Of a stretch of DNA of 64,000 nucleotides, positions 24,672-36,532 are shown piece by piece; position 1 is the first letter of the stretch, and the number at the start of each line of letters is the position of its first letter. Under the pieces are notes generated by a model that worked only from the letters and a program-made list of their open reading frames with translations, was not told the DNA's origin and made no database searches. The position numbers and the translations under genes were made by a program. Source of the DNA: Apiosordaria backusii (taxonomy: Eukaryota; Ascomycota; Sordariomycetes; Sordariales; Lasiosphaeriaceae); contig JAUKTV010000026.1 in assembly GCA_030549205.1 (NCBI GenBank), positions 124,001 through 188,000 of the forward strand. Reading direction: 5' to 3'.

Positions 24672-26418
24672 AGATCCTTTTATTAATTTATTTAAAAAGG
24701 AATTTAATAATAAATAATTTATTATATAAAATAGTATAGAATTTCTATTAATAATAGAAAATTCTTTTAAATAACTATACTTTAAATATATTTTAAAAAT
24801 AAAGTTAAGAAAAGTAATTAAGCTTAAAAGGTTTAATTAATTAAAATTACTAGGACTTTTAAATATTCTTTTAATACTTAAAAATACTTTTCTTTATATA
24901 AGCTTTTTAATAGAAACTTCTATTTTTAAAATCGATTTTATAAAAAATATTATTAAACTTAAAGATTTAAAAACTATAAACTTTTATATAATTAAATACT
25001 AATATAATCTATATAAAGCTAATTTTATTATAGAAAAAGAAGTAAGAAAAAGTAAAATCTTTATAAAATATAAAATTTAAAAGTTAACTATAAACCTTTT
25101 TAAATTTAAAGAATTTACTAAATTAAAAGAATCTAATAAAATCTATTTAAATATTATAAAACTTATAGTAAAGATTTACTATAAAAAGCTTCCTAACCTT
25201 TTAAAAAATTATAAATAATTAAAAAATTACCTTTATTAAAACCTATTTAAAATAGTAATTAAAGACTACTTATAAAGTTATTAAAAAATAAAGTTTTAAA
25301 AAGTAATTAATTAAATAAAGATATTAAAGCATTAAGTTTTTAATAATATATAAATATTTATTTATAAATTTAATAAATACGGTTTTTTATAAAAGATTAA
25401 AGCTTAATTAATTATAAAAAGTAATTAATAAATTAAAGCTATAATCGAAGATACTGATACTATTACTTTAATAAAAAGGTTATTTAAAACTTTAATTTTT
25501 ATTACAGTAAAATTTGATTTTAAAATACTATAATGTAATATTATTAATATCTTTATTTATATTGACCTCTTATATACTATTTATATATAGATTTTACTAA
25601 AAGTTAAGAGAATTACAAGTAAAGTACTTTTTTAAAAAAAAGCTTTATATAATTTAAAAAAATCTCTACTTTTATAATAATAAAATTTTATTAATATTTT
25701 TACTACCTTTAAATATAAAGTAATACCTTATAAATAATATTATTATATAAAGAATAAAATTATTATTTTTTTTTATAAACGATATTATAATTACCTTTTT
25801 ATAAAGAAAAGAATATTTTATAAATAAATTAATAAAAAAACTTTAAACTTACTTTATTTTATAAAAAACAACAGCCTTTAATAGTTTTTAAATATAAAAG
25901 TATTAAAAAATAAGCTAACTAAATTAATTTAATTTTCTCAATATAAATATATCAGTAAATTTATTTATTTTAATAATAAACTTCTTAATAAAAACCTTCA
26001 AACTTCAATAATTAATAAAAAGCTAATTTTTAATAAAGAAGTAATTAATTATAAATAAATTTACTATTATTAACAATTTATTAGCTTTCTTTTTATATAA
26101 TCATTATTATAAATTAAATATTACCTTTATAATCTTTAAATTAACTCACTTTAATATAAATCTTAATATAATTTATTAACTTACTATTAAATAGATATTA
26201 GCTTATCTATTCTTAATTAATATTTATATATTAAAATTAAAAGGTAAAGATACCTTTAAGGTTTTTTTTAATACTTTATTTATAAATAACTTCATTAATT
26301 AAATAAGTTTATAACCTTATATAATAAGGCTTTTTAATAATATTATCGATTAAAAAGTTAATAAATAAAATACCGTTATTACCTTTACTATAAAAATAAA
26401 GCTTTTAACTTTATTATA

Positions 26419-27251
26419 TATTGGAATAGGTATGGCTAATTACAGCCCTAAGGGCCCTGTAATTAGTGCTTATATACTAGCTTACAGTGTAGCGGAAGTC
26501 TTACGTATGATAGCTATAGCTCAGTGCTGGGGTACTAGTATATAGTACTACGCAGGTACTGTAGAATAGAAATATAGTAGGTAAATAATTGTATTATAGT
26601 ATTAGCCTTCTATAAATCTACTATAATAGTCTTTATAGTAAGGTTTGTACTCGACCTCTACTATATACCTACCGACTAACGTACAGTACCTTATATACCC
26701 TAGTAGGCAGATAGGCTAAAGTACGGTTTGGTTAATCCTGAAGTTTGCTAAGCTCTATAAACCACTTACTAAGCTCTCTATAGCTTCTGACCTATAGGGC
26801 CTATAGGCCTATGATTTAATATAATAATAATATACTTGCTTAACTATAGACCTACTAATTCTTAGTTAATTTAGCCAGCTTAGTAGTTAGCTATAGGTCT
26901 TATAGGCAATTAAGTTAGTATAGTTTACAGCTCTTTAAAAATCGACTTATGGCTATATAAAAAGGCTATAAAACCAAGTATCTTTAACCTAAAGTGCGGG
27001 TTAATATAAAGTTAGGATTAGGCTACTTATACTGTCTATAATAGTAGGCTTTAGTAGCTTAAATATAAAATTGCAGGCAGTTTAGCCTATTGGTTAGTAG
27101 AATGTAGGCCTTTAAATAGCCTTATAGTAAAGTAAGGTACTAAGTAAGTACCGGGTAACTGATAGGTAGGTTTTCTTACTTAAGCTTTTACTATATAGTA
27201 TAATAGCAGTTACCTACTATAAACTAGGCCTTATAGAGACCTAATTTAATA
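26419..27251 (-). repeat. LTR of Copia copy 2 (low-coordinate end)
   Basis: An 833-bp LTR that starts TATTGGAATAGG and ends ATTTAATA. It aligns with both LTRs of copy 1 and is preceded by the duplication TTATA. Confidence 0.85.
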
Positions 27252-30200
27252 CCCCTCCTTTACTTATAGTAAATGGTAAGCCTAGATTTAAATTTAAGGC
27301 CTACTGTAGTAAGCTAAAATTAATAAACTAACTGGCTAATTAAAAAAAAACTAAAATATAAAGTATATAAGGCATTAAGGCCTATATATTTAAGCGTTAA
27401 GTAACTACTTTTATAAGCTAAATTATAAAGGAAAATTAAATATAAAGAGGGTAGTTTTCTAATTTATTCCTCTACTAACTTTTCCTCTATAGGCCTATTT
27501 CTTGTGCTTAAAAGACCTATAAAGGTCTTGAATTTTTAACTAGCCAATAGTTTAATCAGCCTATTAGCCGGCATTTATTTAATATTTAAGTAATTAATAG
27601 TAACCTATAGTACCTTAACTTACTTTCTAACTTAATAGTATTTTAATAGTATATACTTAGTACGATTATAAAAGGCTAAATTATAGGTAGTAGTTATAGA
27701 GCTAATATTATTATTATATAAAGAAGTAAAGCCTACTAAAGTATACTTTAGCTTTTTATAAACCTCTTTAATCTATAGAGCCTTATAAATAGCCTTAGTA
27801 AATATATCGGTTTTAGCCTTTAAAGTAAAGAGGCTTATAATACTAGCCTTCTTTAATTTCCAGCTTATAGGGCCCTTAGCCACTTTAAATATAAAGCTAT
27901 AGGTAGATTTTAAGTCTTTTAGGTCCCTTATAAAGTTTAAATCTATAAAGCCTATAAATACTATAGTGCCTTCTTTTTTAATAGGTCTAATAGTATAATT
28001 ATAGGCAATTACTAAATTCTTTATACCGTTTAAATACTTTAGAAGGTTTTTAATAGCATTTAAGCTTACTATAGTAAGCTACTATATACTCTTTAAAAGC
28101 TACTATACTATAAAAGCAATATTAAACTTTATTTAAGTTATTAAATATATTATAGTACTTACTATATATTAGAATAGTATATAATCTAACTTACTTATAG
28201 GGCTTCCTTTTAATTTAAAGTCTTTATACTAAGCTACTATTTTAGACTATAAGGGAATTAGTATTTTATAGCTATTTTCAAAGTTAAAGGTTTTAATCGC
28301 TTCCTATATATATTAAGCTTAGTTAAATTATAAAAGAAAGCGACGTTTATCCTTTATTATTTAAACTTTTAAAAAGAAGAAAGCTAGCCCTTTATTTTCT
28401 ATTAAATAGACCTTATTTAAACTCTTCTTAAGCTATTAAATATAGGCCTTATTAAAGTCTATAATTAAACAATTATTAATATAGGTTACTATAAAAATCC
28501 TAACCTTAAGATTATAAAAGATAGTAATGTTAGAAATTAACATTATAAAACCTTCTTCTTTTAATAGTTTAATAAGTTTAATTTACTAAAGTCTAAGGCT
28601 TTACTTTAAATTATATAGGGCCTTAAAAAGGCAAATTATTTAACTGGTTTTAAGCTTAAAGCCTTACCTATATAGCTTGGCTTTAATAGTTAAGTCTATT
28701 AATTAGTAAAACTTATAAAAGTCCTTAAATATAGCTATATAATTCTTCTTTTTTAAATAGCTATTAAGAAATGCCTCTATAAAATCGATCTACTCTATTT
28801 CTTAATCTAATAAAGCCGCTATAGCTAATAATATATATTAAGTAAGTAGTATAGTAGTAAAGGCAAAGGTCTTTATAAAATCTAGGCCTTCCTTTTATAA
28901 AAATCCTTTAATAATTAACCTAGCTTTAAACTTTAAAAGCCTATTTTCTTTATCGGTCTTCTTATATAGTATTAATCTATTAGTTAATAATATACAGTCT
29001 TTAAAGAAAGTACTTTAAAAAAGAAACTTAAAGGTTCTTTAATTAACTATTTACTTAAATTTACTATATATAGCCTTTAGCTAGTAGGATTTTTTAAAGT
29101 TCTTTAGTACTTATTTTAATATTTAAAGTAGTAAACTAATACTAAAAGGACCTTTAAAGACCCTATAGTAATAGGCCTTAACTTTAATTAATATTAATTT
29201 AATAAATTAGCTAATACCTATTTTAATATCTTTACTTATACTTAAGTATAGTTTTTCCATTTCTATAAGTAAGTGGTCTTTAATAAAGGATTCTAAACTA
29301 ACCTTAAAGTCTATAATAGGCCTATTAAAAGACTTTAGACTATTATCAATTATAGTCTTTTAAATAATAAGCTTACTAATTAACTTACTATTAAAGAATT
29401 TTTCAATATTGGCCTATTGGCCAATTTATAAACTTAGTTAGCCGACTAAGTTGTATTTAAAGTATAGGTCGCTATCTTTATTTACTAATTATAGTAGCTT
29501 TACTTCCTTTCGGCCTAAATTCCCTTTTAAAATAGTAATAATACTTTAAATTACAGTAAGTTTATTTACTATATTTATAAAGGAAGATTTTACTATTACC
29601 TTTTTAACCAGTATCTATACTTAATAGATCTTACTTTTAAAGATAGCCAGTAGTTTACTAAGCTCTATATAGGCCTATAACCTTAAAGCTTTAGACCTTT
29701 TTTTAATAAAAATAAGGAGCTCTATAAAAGAGCTTATAGTTTTAAACTAGCTTAAGTCTAACTTATAAAAAAGGGAAGGCTTTAATTTATTATAGAACGT
29801 TTAGTAAAGAGTTAAGTCCCTATTATTAACTACTATATAGTTAATTAATTTAAATACTATAGGCACTATATAGTACTATAAGTATTGGAAGAGCTATAAT
29901 AATACTATTATAGTCTATAATCAGTTTAAAAACACTTTAATAGAACGTTTAATTAAGCCATTTTATTTATAAATATAGGGCCTAAAAGTAAAAAATTCAT
30001 TGCCTTTAATAGAAAACTAGGCCTATAATTTATAGTTAATTTTTTTCCTACCGTTATAGTAGAAATAAATAAAGTACCGGTTATAGCAATTCTTTAGACC
30101 TTTAAAAAAGCCTTTAATAACGCTTAATATAGTTAGTCTTTTAGTATTTAATAAGTAAAAGGTCTACTTAAACCAGGATTTTCGGTCTATTAAAATTAAT

Positions 30201-32449
30201 ACTATAGAAAGCCTATTATAAAGTATAGGCTTAATTTTAAAAGTATCGCCTTTAATAGAACCTAAAGCCTTAAAAAGATCTAGAATAGTAGAAAATTAAA
30301 GCCTTCTTACTACCTTAGCTTTATTATAAGTTAAGTATTGAAAATCTACTTCTTTTATTTAATCTAAATTTAAAAGCTTAGTGTAATTTTACTAGTCTTT
30401 TTTAGCAGTATTAGGCCTATATAACCTAGCCTAATATACCATTTTAATACTATCTAAAGCAATTTACTATAGTAGTCTATAGCGGTATTAGGAATATTTT
30501 TAATAGCCTCTTTAAATATACAGCCCCCTTAAGCTATTTCCTAATTAAATAAACCAGGATTATCTAAGCTATTAAAGCCTTCTATAAGCTAATAGAGCTT
30601 TTTAATAAGTCTACCCCGATTAAATCCTTTAAAATTAAAGTTACTTAAGCTATTAAAGCCTTTTATAGGCTAATAAAGCTCTATTCCTTTAGATCTACCC
30701 TAACTATAGCCTTTTTTATAGCCAGACTTAAACCCCTTAAGCCTATAAGGCTTTACCTTTTAAACATTAAAATTAAAGTTAATAGTACTATCGCTATTTA
30801 ACTCTATAAGCTTATTATTAAACCTTTAAAGGTCTAAATTAACCTTTAAATAGCTATCCTTTTAAAATAAAAGCCTATTAAAAAGCTTTACTATTAATTT
30901 TCACTTCTGATTAATAACGTTAAAACTTATATTATAGTAAATAATAGGCCTTTTTACTTTCTATAATTTTAAAAAAAAGCTTAAAGCCTTAAAATCAAAT
31001 ACCGCTATTGAGCCTTTATTAAACCTATACAGTACTTCCTTTTTAACCTAACTACTAACTTTATAATATAATATACTATTAAAAAAGTTAATATTAAACT
31101 AAAAAATATATAAAGTATTTTTAAGCTTAAACTTAGTATATTTAAAAGGTTCTTTCTATAAAAGTACTATAAATACAGTAATCTTAAAGCCTTTAAATAT
31201 TAGAAGACCCTCTTTTATATAAATTATCCTTAATAAACTATTATTAAACTTATAGTTAGTAAACTATTTTTGACTATTAATAATATAGTTAGTAAATCTA
31301 ATATTATATAGAAAGGCATTCTTTAAAGAAAGTACTGCTAAGGCCTTACTTTTAGTACTTTTAATGCTTTTAGTAAGCCCTATAGGTACTATATAAATAC
31401 CTTTATTACTATTATTACTATTAAAGTCTTTAAAAACCTTTAAAGCTAAATTATAGGAACTTACTATATAAATAAATAAATCTTTAGCCTTAAGCCTTTT
31501 TTTAAAGCTTTTAAGTCTTTTAAAGCCTTTCTTTATTTTCTTTTAAGAAAAGCTACTAAAGCTATTAAGGCTACTATTACTATTACTTTTAAACTTTTTA
31601 CTTAAAAAAACCTTCTTTTTAATACCTTTATAAAGGTCTTTTCTATTTTTATAGGCTATGCCTTTAACGGTAGTAAAGGCTAGAATATACTATTCTTTTA
31701 ATAAGTCTATTATTAAAAAGCTTAAGTTAATAGTATTTATATTTTAACTTAGTGCTTTAATAGTTTATATAGTACTTTATTACCTTTTAATTTACTATAG
31801 AAAGCTCTTTTCTATAGCCTATAGGTATTGATTTACTTAATCTATAGCTTAAAAGTTAATACTAGTTAATATAAGCTGATTAACTATATTAAAGAACTTA
31901 ATATTAAAGTCTGTTAAAGAGTTTGTAAATTAATAGAAGTTTAAAAAGTAGTATTTTCTTTAGAGGTTCCTTTACTATAATTTAGTGCTATAGAAATACC
32001 TTTAAATAAATAGTTTATAGGCTTTAATAAGGCTTGTTTACTATAAAATAAAAGCCTAAAGGCTTAAGGCTATACTATTTTAAAGTAACATTAATAATAA
32101 GGCCTATTTAACATTACTTTAGTAAGCTACTATAGTAGGGTCCTTTATAAAGGTAACTATATTAATAGTATATAGTATAATATTTAGGCCTTATTTTTAT
32201 AGATCGAAATTCTTAAGGCTTATAAGCCTTTAGTTAGTAGGGAATTTGTAAATCTTTTTAATTATTTTAATAGCAATAGTAATATAAAGGACCTTAATAG
32301 AATTACTATTAGCCTTAAGCCTTAATTAGTAAGCTGCTATAGCTTCTTAGTATATAGCTTCAACTACTATTGAAGGAGTAGTTACAGTCGCCTTAGGCCT
32401 ATTTAAAGCGCTTTAAACTGCTATTAAGAGCTTAATTTACTTTACTACT

Positions 32450-33127
32450 TGTTAAGATAGGTGTCTCACAGGCCTATAGGTATAGACCTGTGCAGGGAAC
32501 GGCGCAGAACACTGAGAGCAAAGAGGGCTTTGTCTGCAGCATACGACAGTGGCTGAGCACTGAAGAAATATGGATTACAGGGGCGACGCCCTGCAATATA
32601 TAGAAGGTAGACACTGTAACATAGGCTTGTGAGGCACTGTAAGATGTGGTGAACCAGTATATTGAATTGACTTATTAGCTAGGAAAATATCACAGTGAAC
32701 AGTCGCGAGGGACAAGACCTATTATAGGTCTTTGGCCCTGTATTGCTCTCCAAACCTCTCTCCGTTCCAGGGCCCGAATGCCCGTTGAGTCCGCTAGCTG
32801 CAGGGCCTGAATGCCCGTTGAGTCCGCTAGCTGCAGGGCCTGAATGCCCGTTGAGTCCGCTAGCTGCAGACTTGGCCGGCCAGCCAAGTCTGACTGTTGG
32901 GTGCGCTAGCCGGAAGCCGTTACAGGGTGCAGGGCGCTAACGTTTCACCGTTGCAGTGCGCTAACCGCCCGGGGCTTCGGGCTGCTTCAGGGGTCCGAAG
33001 ATCACTGTAATTGCCGTGGCAGAGTGTTGGTGAGCGCTGTGATTCCAAGCCATTGGTTGTTGTTGGCCCTGTAGGTTACAGGCCAGAATACACTGTAAAG
33101 TCCACAACTAAGTGCTGTATTTCAACA
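32450..33127. mobile_element. Solo LTR, 678 bp, not RIP-mutated
   Basis: GC-rich DNA interrupts the AT-rich Copia copy 2. It starts TGTTAAGATAGG, ends TATTTCAACA and is flanked by the duplication CTACT (32445-32449, 33128-33132). TG...CA ends, a 5-bp duplication and no coding sequence identify a solo LTR left by recombination of a retroelement. Copy 1 shows the uninterrupted site near 23100. Confidence 0.85.
32767..32868. repeat. 33-bp unit repeated three times within the solo LTR
   Basis: Three near-identical units (gggcctgaatgcccgttgag, then tccgctagctgca) lie head to tail. The first differs by one base (cccgaatg). Confidence 0.85.
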
Positions 33128-33872
33128 CTACTTCGATTATAGTACCTTATAACTATTAAATCTAAGCCTCTTACTTTTTTAATTAAATAGTAAAGGTCTA
33201 TATATAGTAAGAATCTACTAATTCTTCCTTTCTAAAAGACCTTTACCTAGGCTCTATATTTTATATTTTTAAATCTATAAAAGGCTTAATATACTTACTA
33301 TTAAAGTATCCTATAAGGTTTTAGGACCTTAGCCTAGTACTGTTTTTAACTAAGGCTTTAACTATAGTTTACTTATATAGTAAGAAGGCTAAGTCTATAG
33401 CATTTAAGAGCCTTAAAGAATAGGCTATTTTATATAGTAAAGTACTATAACTACTAACAATAGTAGTAGCTAAAAAAGTCGCTTTACTTTCTTACTTTTT
33501 TACCTACCTTTAAGATTTATAGAACTACCTACTTAACTATAATTAAAGTAGAAGGCTATTTCTAGCTTTTATAAGCTTATAGCTTATAGGCCTTCAATAC
33601 CTTATTAGGCCTAATTTTTATATACCTTACAGTGCAATAAATTTAATAGCAGGCGCAAATTTAAACCTTATAGGCTTCCGGAAAATCTAATAAAGTAAGG
33701 TAAGCCTAGTATTTACCTTATAACCCTACCTCGATAGGTAGGTTTTAAAATTAGTAATTTTATAGCCTATTTATAATACAGTCTATAATAGCCTAAGCTA
33801 TTATTTATAGAAGGCTTTAAACTTAAGTTTATAAGCCTATAATCTAACTAAGTATTTTCTAAGCTTATAACC

Positions 33873-35101
33873 TATTAGAATAGATATAGCCAATTATAAG
33901 CCTAAGGGCCCTATAATTAGTACTTATATACTAGCTTATAGTACAGTGGAAGTCTTATATATAATAACTATAGCTTAGTATTAGAGTATTAGTATATAGT
34001 ACTATATAGGTACTGTAGAATAGAAATATAGTAGGTAAATAATTATATTATAATACTAGCCTTCTATAAATCCACTATAATAGTCTTTATAGTAGGGTTT
34101 ATACTCGACCTCTACTATATACCTACCAACTAATGTACAGTACCTTACATACCCTAATAGGCAAATAGACTAAAGTACAGCTTAGTTAATCCTAAGATTT
34201 ACTAAGCTTTATAAACCACTTACTAAGCCCTCTATAGCTCCTGACCTATAAAGCCTATAGGTGTGACGAACCCCTGTACAGAACCTCTGAAAGGGATACT
34301 CGGTTGAAGGCTACTTCTGACAATTGGTTCAGTGCAGCTAAATAGTGCACAACAAGATGTCTCAATGTAAACACAAGATACCGTGAATACAAGCTGTGAT
34401 TGCATACTGCGGAACTATCTACAAGCTATCTAGTTCCTCCGTATATATAGACCCATGGATCACCTGGATCACGTTCCCTACAGGTGATCTGGATCACCTT
34501 TCCTTCCTGTGGCTCACTACGCTCACCGTGATCCTGTTGCCCTGCTCACCGGGATCATCGTGAGCCCGTCGCTCCACTCCCGATTGGTCCATAATGATTG
34601 GCTAGGAGCGGCCCGCGCTCCGTGCGTTAGTTCTTCATCAACGATTGTGACAATAGGCCTATAATTTAATATAGTAATAATATATTTACTTAACTATAGG
34701 CCTATCAATTCTTAGCTAATTTAGCCAGCCTAGTAGTTAACTATAGGTCTTATAGGCAGTTAAGTTAGTATAGTTTATAGCTCTTTAAAAATCGACTTAC
34801 GGCTATATAAAAGGGCTGTAAAACCAAGCACCCCTAATCCAAAGTGCAGGTTAACGTAAGGTTAGGGTTAGGCTATTTATACTGCCTATAGTAGTAGGCC
34901 TTAGTAGCCTGAATATAAAATTGCAGGCAGTTTGGCCTACTGGTTAGTGGGATGTAGGCCTTTGAATAGCCCTGCAGTGAAGTAAGGTGCCGGGTAAGTG
35001 CCGGATAGCTGACGGGTAGGTTTTCCTACTTAAGCTTCCACTACGTAGTATAATAGCAGCTACCTACTGTAAACTAGGCCTTACAGGGACCTAGTTTAAC
35101 A
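33873..35101 (-). repeat. LTR of Copia copy 2 (high-coordinate end), interrupted
   Basis: It starts TATTAGAATAG and ends CTAGTTTAACA. After removal of the 391-bp insertion and its 5-bp duplication it has the family length of about 833 bp. Confidence 0.8.
34262..34652. mobile_element. Solo LTR, 391 bp, not RIP-mutated
   Basis: It starts TGTGACGAACCCC and ends GATTGTGACA, with the duplication ATAGG on both sides (34257-34261, 34653-34657). It interrupts the second LTR of Copia copy 2. The imperfect inverted ends TGTGAC/TTGTGACA resemble Gypsy-type LTR ends, but no internal region remains to confirm this. Base composition is balanced, unlike its host. Confidence 0.8.
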
Positions 35102-35763
35102 TATAATACTAACCTTCTATAAATCCACTATAATAATCTCTATTGTAAAGTTCATACTTGACCTTTACTATATACCTACTGACTAACGTACAGTACCTTA
35201 TATATCCCAGTAAGCAGATAGGCTAAAGTACAGCTTAGTTAACCCTAAGGTTTGCTAAGCCCTATAAACCACTTACTAAGCCCTCTATATCTCCTGACCT
35301 ACAGGGCCTATAGGCCTATAATTTAATATAATAGTAATATACCTACTTAACTATAGGCCTACCAATTCTAGGCCAATTTAGCTAACTTAGTGGTTAGCTA
35401 CAGGTCTTCCAAGCAGCTAAGTTAGCATAGTTCACAGCTCTCTAATATTAAATCGACTCACGGCTATACAAAAGGACCGCGAAACTCAGCACCCTCAACC
35501 CAAAGTGCGGGTCATTGTAGGGTTAGGTTTAGGCCACTTATACTGCCTACAGTAGTAAGCCTTAATAGCTTAAATATAAAATTACAGGCGGTTTAGCCTA
35601 CTAGTTAGTAGAATGCAGGCCTTTAAATAGCCCTACAGTAAAGTAAGGTACCGGGCAAGTGCCAGGTAGCTAACGGGTAGGCTTTCCCACTTAAGCTTCC
35701 ACTATATAGTATAATAGCAGCTACCTACTGTAAACTTAGGCCTCACAGGGACCTAATTTAACA
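35102..35763 (-). repeat. Second, truncated LTR copy joined head-to-tail to the Copia copy 2 LTR
   Basis: It begins tataatactaaccttc, equivalent to about base 177 of the LTR, and runs to the LTR end CTAATTTAACA. It is then followed by TTATA, matching the duplication at the far left of copy 2. It therefore belongs to the end of copy 2 and is not a separate insertion. Confidence 0.75.
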
Positions 35764-36374
35764 TTATAAACTATTAAAAAAGTTATATATAAAATCTACT
35801 TAATATAGAAATGAAGTATAGAATTAAATAATAATAATAAAATTTAAATATAATATAATAATATTTAAATTATTTAATTAATAATCATAAACTTTAATAC
35901 TTTATAAATAAAACTTTATTATATTAATATTTATAATTATTAATTTTAAAAAAGATAATAACGGAAAGAAATTTTAATAAAATATTTAATTATTAAACAA
36001 ATATTAATTAATAAACTAATAAAGGTACTTATAAAGAAAACTTTATTAAATTTAAAGACGTTATTAAAGTAAAGGATATAGAAAATTTAATTAAAAAGTA
36101 AGAATTAAAGGAAAAAAACTTAAAGCTATTAAAGGATATAAAGGAAAAAAGAAAGTTAAAAAATTAAAAAGCTATAGTTTATAGAAAATAAAGATAAAGT
36201 AGTAACTATAATTAAGAAGAAAACTAATAAGTATAGTTTAAATTTAATAAATATTATAGAATAAAATAGAATAATAATATTATAAAAAAAGTAAAGAATT
36301 TAAAAAAAAAATAAACTTTAAGTTTATAATAATAGGGATTTAATAGTTTTAAATAAAGTATTAATTAAAGGGTA

Positions 36375-36527
36375 TATTAAATTAATATAGGAAGTTTACT
36401 ATTAAAGAAATTAAAACCTTCATAATAAGACTTAAACTATATAGTTTAGAAGTTTATACTTATTTAGGCTTCCTTTTACGGATAATAACGGAATTAATAG
36501 AGTTTTTATTTATAATATTATTCTATA
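36375..36527. repeat. Right LTR of the outer element
   Basis: It aligns without gaps to 13575-13727 and is followed by CTAGG. The terminal TG is now TA and the terminal CA is now TA, as RIP would produce. Confidence 0.8.
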
Positions 36528-36532
36528 CTAGG

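Larger units (their letters stand above)
26419..35763 (-). mobile_element. Copia-type LTR retrotransposon, copy 2, with two solo-LTR insertions and an extra partial LTR
   Basis: Same family and orientation as copy 1. It is flanked by TTATA (26414-26418, 35764-35768). The low-coordinate LTR is 26419-27251 (833 bp). The other LTR (33873-35101) is interrupted by a 391-bp insertion and is followed directly by a second, 5'-truncated LTR (35102-35763) before the target duplication. The internal region aligns with copy 1 throughout. The reverse transcriptase box on the minus strand near 28470-28500 reads TYINNCLII, again with Asp-to-Asn changes. A separate 678-bp solo LTR lies inside at 32450-33127. 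No long reading frame remains. Confidence 0.85.
13575..36527. mobile_element. RIP-mutated LTR retrotransposon (outer element of a nest) carrying two Copia insertions
   Basis: Identical-length LTRs of 153 bp (13575-13727 and 36375-36527) are flanked by the same 5-bp duplication CTAGG (13570-13574, 36528-36532). Differences between the LTRs are nearly all C/T or G/A transitions, e.g. left TGCCAGATTAG against right TATTAAATTAA, as expected from RIP. Removing the two inserted Copia copies and their target duplications leaves an element of about 6.0 kb. Its own internal sequence (13728-17053, 24677-26413, 35769-36374) is over 80 percent A+T with no open frame, so I could not find reverse transcriptase motifs and do not assign a superfamily. 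The size and 5-bp duplication fit Gypsy or Copia. A purine-rich stretch (attaaaggg) just before the right LTR hints at plus orientation. Confidence 0.8.

Noticed and set aside
32690..32940. Repetitive peptide frames on both strands
   Set aside because: They arise from the 33-bp triplication in the solo LTR; there is no start context or homology.
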